Of a stretch of 10,976 nt of DNA, positions 6,715 through 10,976 are shown piece after piece. The notes below the pieces were generated by a model. That model was not told the DNA's origin. It searched no databases and worked only from the letters and a program-made list of their open reading frames with translations. The stretch comes from Thermoleophilia bacterium. Its GTDB lineage: Bacteria > Actinomycetota > Thermoleophilia > Gaiellales > Gaiellaceae. The translations under genes and the position numbers were made by a program. The first letter of the stretch is position 1. The number at the start of each line of letters is the position of its first letter. Location of the stretch: the NCBI GenBank assembly GCA_025933895.1, contig JAICZB010000052.1:1-10976 (forward strand). Direction: 5' to 3'.

Positions 6715-7080
6715 TCAGTGCTCGAGACGTAAGAGAAGCTCGTACAGACCCACTGCGATCGAGGCCGAGAGCGTGAGGCAGATGCCCGCCACCGCGAGGA
6801 TGCGGCCGACACGAATCCACGCCGAGCCCCCGACGTGGCCGAGCGTCCGCAGGATGGCGCCCCGGGCGCCGCGGGCGAAGAGCAGCGAGGCGGTCGCCGC
6901 GAGCGCGGCCACCGGGATCGCCCAGACGGCGTCGAGCAGGACGGCGCCGGGGATCTTCCGCGTCAGCTCGATCGCGGCCGGGATGATGCCCGCGGCCAGG
7001 ACGCCGAAGAGGAAGGCGAGCCAGGCGCGGAAGTTCGGCCGACGCGGCTGCGAGAGGGTCTGGATGCGCACGGCGGCCAT
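6715..7080 (-). CDS. Hypothetical membrane protein, three predicted helices
   Basis: I do not recognise this 121-residue protein. It begins with a short basic cytoplasmic-looking stretch (R5, R13, R14, R18), then shows three hydrophobic segments at about 19-38, 47-69 and 91-115. A basic loop (RGARGAILR, about 70-78) lies between the second and third, and the protein ends ELLLRLEH. No catalytic motif or cysteine pair stands out. The ATG at 7078-7080 directly abuts the TGA of nrtR with no gap, and 16 bases separate its stop from the RodZ-like gene, so it is co-expressed with both. The clean membrane pattern and tight fit between two real genes support a real gene. Its position suggests an envelope role alongside the RodZ-like protein, but that is guesswork. 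Confidence 0.75.
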   Translation of the reverse strand: MAAVRIQTLSQPRRPNFRAWLAFLFGVLAAGIIPAAIELTRKIPGAVLLDAVWAIPVAALAATASLLFARGARGAILRTLGHVGGSAWIRVGRILAVAGICLTLSASIAVGLYELLLRLEH

Positions 7081-7785
7081 TCAGTGAGTCATTGTAGGCG
7101 GCCGGAGGACGGCGAACTGGTCGGTGACCTCCAGCCCGCCGGCGCGGAAGCGGTAGATCGTCGCCGGCCGGCCGCCGCCGCTGCCGTAGTGCCGCTGCTC
7201 CCCGGTGTCCTCGAGGAGCCGGCGCCTGAGCAGCACGCGTTGGAGGTTCGTCGCACTCACCGGATGCCCGAGCGCGGCGGCGTAGAGGTCGCGCAGCTCG
7301 GCCAGCGTGAAGCTCGGCGGCGCGAGGGCGAAGCCGAGATTCGTGTACGAGAGCTTTCCGCGCAGGCGCTCGCGGGCGCTGAGAAGGATCGCCTCGTGGT
7401 CGTAGGCGAGCTCCGGGAGCTCGTCCAGCGGATGCCAGCGCGTGTCCGAGGGCACCCTGGGATCCACCCCGCTCGGGACGAGGCCGAGGAACGCTGTCGC
7501 CAGCTCACGACGGGTGGGATTGCGCCGCGGATCGCTCCGGGTCTCCAGCTGCTCGAGGTGCGCGACGTCCCGGACGTCGACCTTCTCGGCCAGGTGCCTG
7601 CGCATCGACTCCTCGAGCGTCTCGTCCGCGGCCAGCGCCCCGCCCGGCAGCGCCCAGTGCGACGCGAACGGCTGGCGCGCCCGCTGCCAGAGCAGCGCCT
7701 GGAGCCGTCCTTCCCGCACCTGGAGGACCGCCGCTAGGACGGCATGGGCTGCAGTTTTCGCCTGGGAGTCGTCAACCGTGTACAC
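7081..7785 (-). CDS. nrtR: NrtR, Nudix-related transcriptional regulator of NAD metabolism
   Basis: Repressor family in which a non-catalytic Nudix domain senses ADP-ribose or related NAD metabolites and a C-terminal winged helix binds DNA. With the GTG at 7783-7785 the protein has 234 residues. The Nudix domain spans about 13-140; its box keeps G49, E55, R63 and E67 but has H64, K68 and D70 where REUxEExGU needs E, E and G. The winged helix spans about 145-215, including NLQRVLLRRRLLEDTG and the family hallmark GGRPATIYRF. The frame is open to an ATG at 7941, but that extension lies antisense within nadB and reads as low-complexity Ala/Thr/Pro, so I reject it. No Shine-Dalgarno site precedes the GTG, so a leaderless transcript is likely. 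It is divergent from nadBCA, its expected target, and heads the cluster leading to recA. Confidence 0.88.
   Translation of the reverse strand: MYTVDDSQAKTAAHAVLAAVLQVREGRLQALLWQRARQPFASHWALPGGALAADETLEESMRRHLAEKVDVRDVAHLEQLETRSDPRRNPTRRELATAFLGLVPSGVDPRVPSDTRWHPLDELPELAYDHEAILLSARERLRGKLSYTNLGFALAPPSFTLAELRDLYAAALGHPVSATNLQRVLLRRRLLEDTGEQRHYGSGGGRPATIYRFRAGGLEVTDQFAVLRPPTMTH
7778..7785. promoter_or_regulatory. Candidate NrtR operator between nrtR and nadB
   Basis: A perfect 8-base palindrome, GTGTACAC, lies at the nrtR start codon and overlaps the best -10 candidate of nadB. Around it are weaker symmetries, including ACTC-G-GAGT at 7784-7792. Bound repressor here would block both directions, giving control of nadBCA and autoregulation. 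The palindrome is seen directly; assignment to NrtR is inferred from the divergent gene pair, and operator sequences vary between lineages. Confidence 0.45.
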
Positions 7786-7798
7786 TCGGAGTCGGAGG
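7781..7798 (+). promoter_or_regulatory. nadB promoter -10 candidate and ribosome-binding site
   Basis: TACACT at 7781-7786 is a good TAnnnT-type -10 element; no convincing -35 is visible. GGAGG at 7794-7798 lies 9 bases before the nadB GTG and fixes that start. The implied untranslated leader is only about 15 bases. Confidence 0.5.
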
Positions 7799-7801
7799 TT
7801 A
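7796..7801 (-). promoter_or_regulatory. Candidate -10 of a leaderless nrtR promoter
   Basis: The minus strand reads TAACCT, a TAnnnT match, ending 10 bases before the nrtR GTG. This spacing would start the transcript a few bases before or at the start codon, consistent with the missing Shine-Dalgarno site. It overlaps the nadB ribosome-binding site. No strong -35 is seen. Confidence 0.35.
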
Positions 7802-7807
7802 TCGCTT

Positions 7808-9157
7808 GTGAGGCAAAAACGCCAGACGGCCGACGTGGTCGTCGTCGGAGCCGGCGTCGCCGGACTCTCCGCGGCTCTCGCAGCAGCCGATGCCGGGGCC
7901 TCGGTCCTCGTGCTCGCGAAGGCCTCGCATCGCAGCTCCAATAGCTACGCCGCACAGGGAGGCGTCGCCGCGGCGGTCGCCCCCGGCGACGATCCCGCGC
8001 TGCACGCTTCCGACACGCTCTCCGCCGGCCGCGACCTCTGCCGGCCCAGCGCCGTCCGGCTGCTGACGGACGAGGCTCCGGGGCGGATCGAGCACCTGCG
8101 GTGCCTCGGCGTCCGGTTCGACGAGGGTCTCGGCCGCGAAGGTGGCCACTCCCGCGCCCGCGTGGTGCACGCCGGCGGCGCCGACACGGGGCGCCACATC
8201 GCGGACGTCCTGACGGCGCGCACACGCGAGCATCGGCGGATTCGGCTGCTGGAGGGCGAACGCATCACGACGCTTTCGGCGCTACGCGGGTCCGCCGTCG
8301 TCCTCGCCACCGGCGGGTACGCCGCCCTCTGGGCGCGGACGACGAACCCGCCCGGCGCGGTCGGGGACGGACTGCTGCTCGCGCACGCGGCGGGCGCCGC
8401 CCTCGCCGACCTCGAGCTCGTCCAGTTCCACCCGACGGCGCTGCGCGACGACAACGGCCACGACGGCTTTCTCCTCTCGGAAGCGCTCCGCGGCGCCGGC
8501 GCGAAACTGCTCGACGGCGGCGGGGAGCGCTTCGTCGACGAGCTTGCGCCGCGGGATGTCGTGGCGCGGGCAGTGGCCGCCCGGACGGGAGCCCGCCTCG
8601 ACCTGCGGGCGGTCGAGCGCGAGCGCTATCCGACCTTGATGGCGACGCTCGAGCGGGCCGGCTACGACCCGGCGGACGCGCCCGTCCCCGTCTCCCCCGC
8701 CGCCCACTATGCGATCGGCGGGATCGTCAGCGACCTCGACGGGCGCACGTCCGTGCCCGGGCTGTACGCCGCGGGAGAGTGTGCGTGCACCGGCGTCCAC
8801 GGCGCGAACCGCCTCGCTTCGAACTCCCTGCTCGAGTGCCTCGTCTTCGGCCGCCGGGCCGGTCTCGCGGCGCTCGACGGTCCGCACTTCGACGCTGTTG
8901 CAGCGCCGATCGCCTCCGCTTCGGATCCTGGTTCCGCACTCTGGCGGGATGCCGGGCTGATCCGCAGCGCCGCGGGCCTGACGCGACTGCTCGACTCGTC
9001 GCATCCGCTCGTCCGCGAGGTCGCCGCCTGCGGTCTCGCGCGGGAGGAGAGCCGCGGTGTCCACTTCCGCGAGGACTTCCCCGTCGAGAGCGACACGCTC
9101 AACGGGCACCTCGTCGTCCACCCCGGCCGGGAGCCGGTGCTGGAGCCATGGAGCTGA
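7808..9157 (+). CDS. nadB: L-aspartate oxidase NadB
   Basis: FAD flavoenzyme that oxidises L-aspartate to iminoaspartate, the first step of de novo NAD synthesis. Visible motifs are the FAD-binding fold VVVGAGVAGLSAAL (11-24) with acceptor strand VLVLAK, SNSYAAQGGVAAAV (44-57), GGHSRARVVHA (112-122), VVLATGG (164-170), LVQFHPTAL (204-212), RFVDELAPRDVVARAV (241-256), PAAHYAIGGI (297-306) and the FAD-binding YAAGECACTGVHGANRLASNSLLE (split around 320-343). The GTG at 7808 is set by GGAGG 9 bases upstream. At 449 residues it is markedly shorter than the roughly 530-540 of many NadBs. The segment between ERITTL and SAVVLATGG is compressed, the stretch before the PAAHY motif is short, and the helical C-terminal domain is reduced. 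The catalytic-domain signatures are intact, so it is probably active. It overlaps nadC by 10 bases. Confidence 0.94.
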   Translation: MRQKRQTADVVVVGAGVAGLSAALAAADAGASVLVLAKASHRSSNSYAAQGGVAAAVAPGDDPALHASDTLSAGRDLCRPSAVRLLTDEAPGRIEHLRCLGVRFDEGLGREGGHSRARVVHAGGADTGRHIADVLTARTREHRRIRLLEGERITTLSALRGSAVVLATGGYAALWARTTNPPGAVGDGLLLAHAAGAALADLELVQFHPTALRDDNGHDGFLLSEALRGAGAKLLDGGGERFVDELAPRDVVARAVAARTGARLDLRAVERERYPTLMATLERAGYDPADAPVPVSPAAHYAIGGIVSDLDGRTSVPGLYAAGECACTGVHGANRLASNSLLECLVFGRRAGLAALDGPHFDAVAAPIASASDPGSALWRDAGLIRSAAGLTRLLDSSHPLVREVAACGLAREESRGVHFREDFPVESDTLNGHLVVHPGREPVLEPWS

Positions 9158-9984
9158 CGCAGGACGACGTCGAGCGCGTCGTCTCCGCGGCACTGGCGGA
9201 GGACGTCGGCTCCGGCGACGCGACGACGCTCGCGCTCGTGCCCGACGACGCGCGCTGCCGCGCCGAGCTGCTGCTCGAGGAGCCGGGAGTAGTCTGCGGC
9301 GTTCCGGTGGTCGCCGCCGTCTTCCGCGCCCTCGACCCGGGCGTAAAGGTCGAAACGAAGCTCGAGGAAGGCACGGCCGTCTCGGACGTCCCGGCAGTCC
9401 TCGCGGAGATCGAAGGGCCTGCGCGCGCGATCCTCACGGGGGAGCGGGTCGCGCTCAATCTCCTCGCCCGGCTCTGCGGCATCGCCTCCCTCACGCGCCG
9501 CTTCGTCGAGCTGACCGAGGGAACTCGCACGGCTGTCCTCGACACGCGCAAGACGACACCCGGCCTGCGCGCGCTGGAGAAGTACGCCGTCCGCTGCGGC
9601 GGCGGCCGGAACCATCGCGCCGGCCTCTACGACGGCGTCCTCGTGAAGGAGAACCACCTCCGCGTCGCCGGCGGCGTCACGAAGGCGCTCACGGCACTCG
9701 AAGGCCGCGTCGACGGACTGCCGATCGAGGTCGAGGCCGAGACGCTCGACCAGGTGCGCGAGGCGCTCGAGGGCGGCGCGCCCCGGATCCTGCTCGACAA
9801 CATGAGCCCCGAGGAGGTGCGCGAGGCCGTCGAGGTCACGGCCGGCCGCGCCGAGCTCGAGGCGTCCGGCGGCGTCTCCCTCGCCACCGTCCGGGCCTAC
9901 GCCGAGACCGGCGTCGACTTCGTGTCCGTCGGCGCGCTCACCCACTCCGCCCGCTCGCTCCACGTCTCCCTGGAGGTCCTATGA
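9148..9984 (+). CDS. nadC: Quinolinate phosphoribosyltransferase (carboxylating) NadC
   Basis: Converts quinolinate and PRPP to nicotinate mononucleotide, CO2 and pyrophosphate. The 278 residues match the usual family length. Motifs seen are the N-terminal EDVGSGDATTLAL (18-30), LNLLARLCGIAS (103-114), the PRPP and quinolinate site TRKTTPGLR with R134 and K135, GGGRNHR (151-157), KENH (167-170), IEVEAET (193-199), LLDNMSPEEV (215-224) and the phosphate loop region EASGGVSL to VSVGALTHSA (238-268). The ATG at 9148 gives the typical N-terminus and lies inside the end of nadB; a GGAG is only 2 bases away, so initiation probably relies on coupling to nadB. The stop overlaps nadA as ATGA. It completes the nadB-nadC-nadA operon. 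Confidence 0.97.
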   Translation: MELTQDDVERVVSAALAEDVGSGDATTLALVPDDARCRAELLLEEPGVVCGVPVVAAVFRALDPGVKVETKLEEGTAVSDVPAVLAEIEGPARAILTGERVALNLLARLCGIASLTRRFVELTEGTRTAVLDTRKTTPGLRALEKYAVRCGGGRNHRAGLYDGVLVKENHLRVAGGVTKALTALEGRVDGLPIEVEAETLDQVREALEGGAPRILLDNMSPEEVREAVEVTAGRAELEASGGVSLATVRAYAETGVDFVSVGALTHSARSLHVSLEVL

Positions 9985-10919
9985 CCGTCGCCCCGTCCCC
10001 CACCGAGCTGCATCAGGAAGTTCGCGCCCTCGCCGCAGAAAAGAGTGCCGTGATCCTGGCCCACAACTACCAGCGGCCGGAGGTGCAGGACGTCGCGGAC
10101 TACGTCGGCGACTCGCTCGGGCTTTCGCGCCAGGCGGCCGCGACCGAAGCGGAGACGATCGTCTTCTGCGGCGTTCATTTCATGGCCGAGACCGCGGCGA
10201 TCCTCAGCCCCGAGAAGACCGTCCTCCTCCCCGACCTCGGCGCCGGCTGCTCGCTCGCGGCCTCGATCGACGCGGATCAGCTGCGGGAGTGGAAAGCGCA
10301 GCATCCGGGCGCGGTCGTCGTCTCCTACGTGAACACGACCGCCGAGGTGAAGGCGGAGAGCGACTACTGCTGTACGTCGGGGAACGCGAAGTCCGTGATC
10401 GAGGCGATCCCGCCGGAGCAGGAGATCCTCTTCCTTCCCGACATGTACCTCGGGCTCTGGCTCGAGAAGGTGACCGGACGCAAGCTGACGATCTGGCTCG
10501 GCGAGTGCCATGTCCACGCCGGCATCCGGCCCGCCGACATCGAGCGCTGGCAGGCCGAGGCGCCCGACGCCGAGCTGCTCGTCCATCCGGAGTGCGGCTG
10601 CGCGAGCCAGGCGATGGCGTTCGGAAACGAGCGGACGCAGATCCTCTCGACGGAGAAGATGATCGACTACGCGAGGAGGTCGCCGAAGCAGCGCTTCCTC
10701 GTGGCGACCGAGACCGGGATCATCCACCGACTCGAGCGCGAGGCGCCGGGAAAGCGGTTCGAGGCCGTGCGCGACGACGCGGAGTGCCGCTACATGAAGG
10801 TGACGACGCTCGAGAAGGTGCGCGACTCACTGCGCGACGGCAAGCACCGGATCACGGTCGACTCGGAGCTCGCCGAGCGCGCGCGGCTGGCGATCGAGCG
10901 CATGGTCGCGATCACCTAG
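9981..10919 (+). CDS. nadA: Quinolinate synthase NadA
   Basis: [4Fe-4S] enzyme that condenses iminoaspartate with dihydroxyacetone phosphate to make quinolinate. The 312 residues show the family's internal three-fold pattern: LAHNYQRPEVQDVADYVGDSL (split around 26-46), VFCGVHFMAETA (61-72), LPDLGAGCSLA (83-93), VSYVNTTAEVKAESDYCCTSGNA (split around 114-136), FLPDMYLG, WLGECHVHAGI (172-182), HPECGC, VATETGII and ECRYMKVTTLEKV (268-280). The expected cluster ligands are C63, C176 and C269, all present. The ATG at 9981 overlaps the nadC TGA, so expression is coupled. NadA works directly downstream of NadB because iminoaspartate is unstable. nadA is last in this operon rather than first as in many bacteria. 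Several extra cysteines (C90, C130, C131, C205, C207) are normal for this subfamily. Confidence 0.98.
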   Translation: MTVAPSPTELHQEVRALAAEKSAVILAHNYQRPEVQDVADYVGDSLGLSRQAAATEAETIVFCGVHFMAETAAILSPEKTVLLPDLGAGCSLAASIDADQLREWKAQHPGAVVVSYVNTTAEVKAESDYCCTSGNAKSVIEAIPPEQEILFLPDMYLGLWLEKVTGRKLTIWLGECHVHAGIRPADIERWQAEAPDAELLVHPECGCASQAMAFGNERTQILSTEKMIDYARRSPKQRFLVATETGIIHRLEREAPGKRFEAVRDDAECRYMKVTTLEKVRDSLRDGKHRITVDSELAERARLAIERMVAIT

Positions 10920-10933
10920 CTCCACGGGAGCCG

Positions 10934-10950
10934 CCGTGTCGCATACACGG
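10934..10950 (+). repeat. Inverted repeat after nadA
   Basis: CCGTGT and ACACGG form a 6-bp stem with a 5-base loop, 14 bases after the nadA stop. An alternative 5-bp stem, CACGG (10923-10927) with CCGTG (10934-10938), shares its left arm. No T-run follows, so it is not a standard intrinsic terminator; it may mark the operon's 3' end or be chance. The last 26 bases of the window show no gene I can support. Confidence 0.35.
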
Positions 10951-10976
10951 TGACCGGGTGAGAGAACGCTGGCCCA

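Noticed and set aside
7442..7807. Upstream extension of the nadB frame over nrtR
   Set aside because: Antisense to the NrtR domains. NadB begins at the GTG with GGAGG upstream.
7786..7941. ATG at 7941 as the nrtR start
   Set aside because: It would add 52 low-complexity residues antisense to nadB before the Nudix fold; the GTG at 7785 places the start just ahead of the fold.
9057..9980. Upstream extension of the nadA frame through nadC
   Set aside because: It is a shadow of nadC; the NadA homology and the coupled ATGA start begin at 9981.
10934..10950. Intrinsic terminator after nadA
   Set aside because: The hairpin is real but no T-run follows, so I list it only as an inverted repeat.
10958..10976. 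GTG at 10958 as the start of another plus-strand gene
   Set aside because: Only six codons remain in the window, no ribosome site precedes it, and nothing can be recognised.

Overview
The window is a compact, very GC-rich chromosomal segment. It has frequent GTG starts, chains of 4-base stop/start overlaps and one non-coding gap longer than 60 bases. The core order recA-recX-rny-miaB with cinA just upstream is typical of Actinobacteria. An RNase Y gene between recX and miaB points to a deep-branching lineage such as Thermoleophilia rather than Streptomyces or Mycobacterium; that placement is inference. No mobile elements, CRISPR arrays, rRNA or tRNA genes were seen.

Layout. The minus strand, read from about 7785 down to 1, carries: an NrtR-type regulator of NAD metabolism; an unknown three-helix membrane protein; a RodZ-like membrane HTH protein; CinA/PncC; the RNA 2',3'-cyclic phosphodiesterase ThpR; RecA; RecX; a 247-base non-coding stretch; RNase Y; and the first third of MiaB. 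From nrtR to recX the genes touch, overlap or lie within 16 bases of each other, so they can be read as one long transcriptional unit. recA also appears to have its own SOS-controlled promoter inside thpR. On the plus strand, starting 22 bases from the nrtR start, the de novo NAD operon nadB-nadC-nadA runs to 10919, with every junction overlapping.

How the genes work together. NadB, NadA and NadC make nicotinate mononucleotide from aspartate. CinA/PncC returns nicotinamide mononucleotide to the same intermediate. NrtR, whose Nudix box is degenerate as expected for an ADP-ribose sensor, sits divergently from nadBCA and is the likely local repressor. A GTGTACAC palindrome overlaps both start regions. 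RecA/RecX are recombination and SOS functions; RNase Y and MiaB act on mRNA and tRNA.

The three most interesting non-coding signals are: (1) a near-consensus LexA box inside thpR, 86 bases before recA; (2) a hairpin-rich rny leader in which an 11-bp helix could mask the Shine-Dalgarno site, in competition with a local hairpin; (3) the compressed nrtR/nadB divergent control region. No gene family here looks wholly new. The strongest candidate for undescribed biology is the rny leader, followed by the unknown membrane gene and the linkage of a NAD-state sensor to a recA transcription unit.
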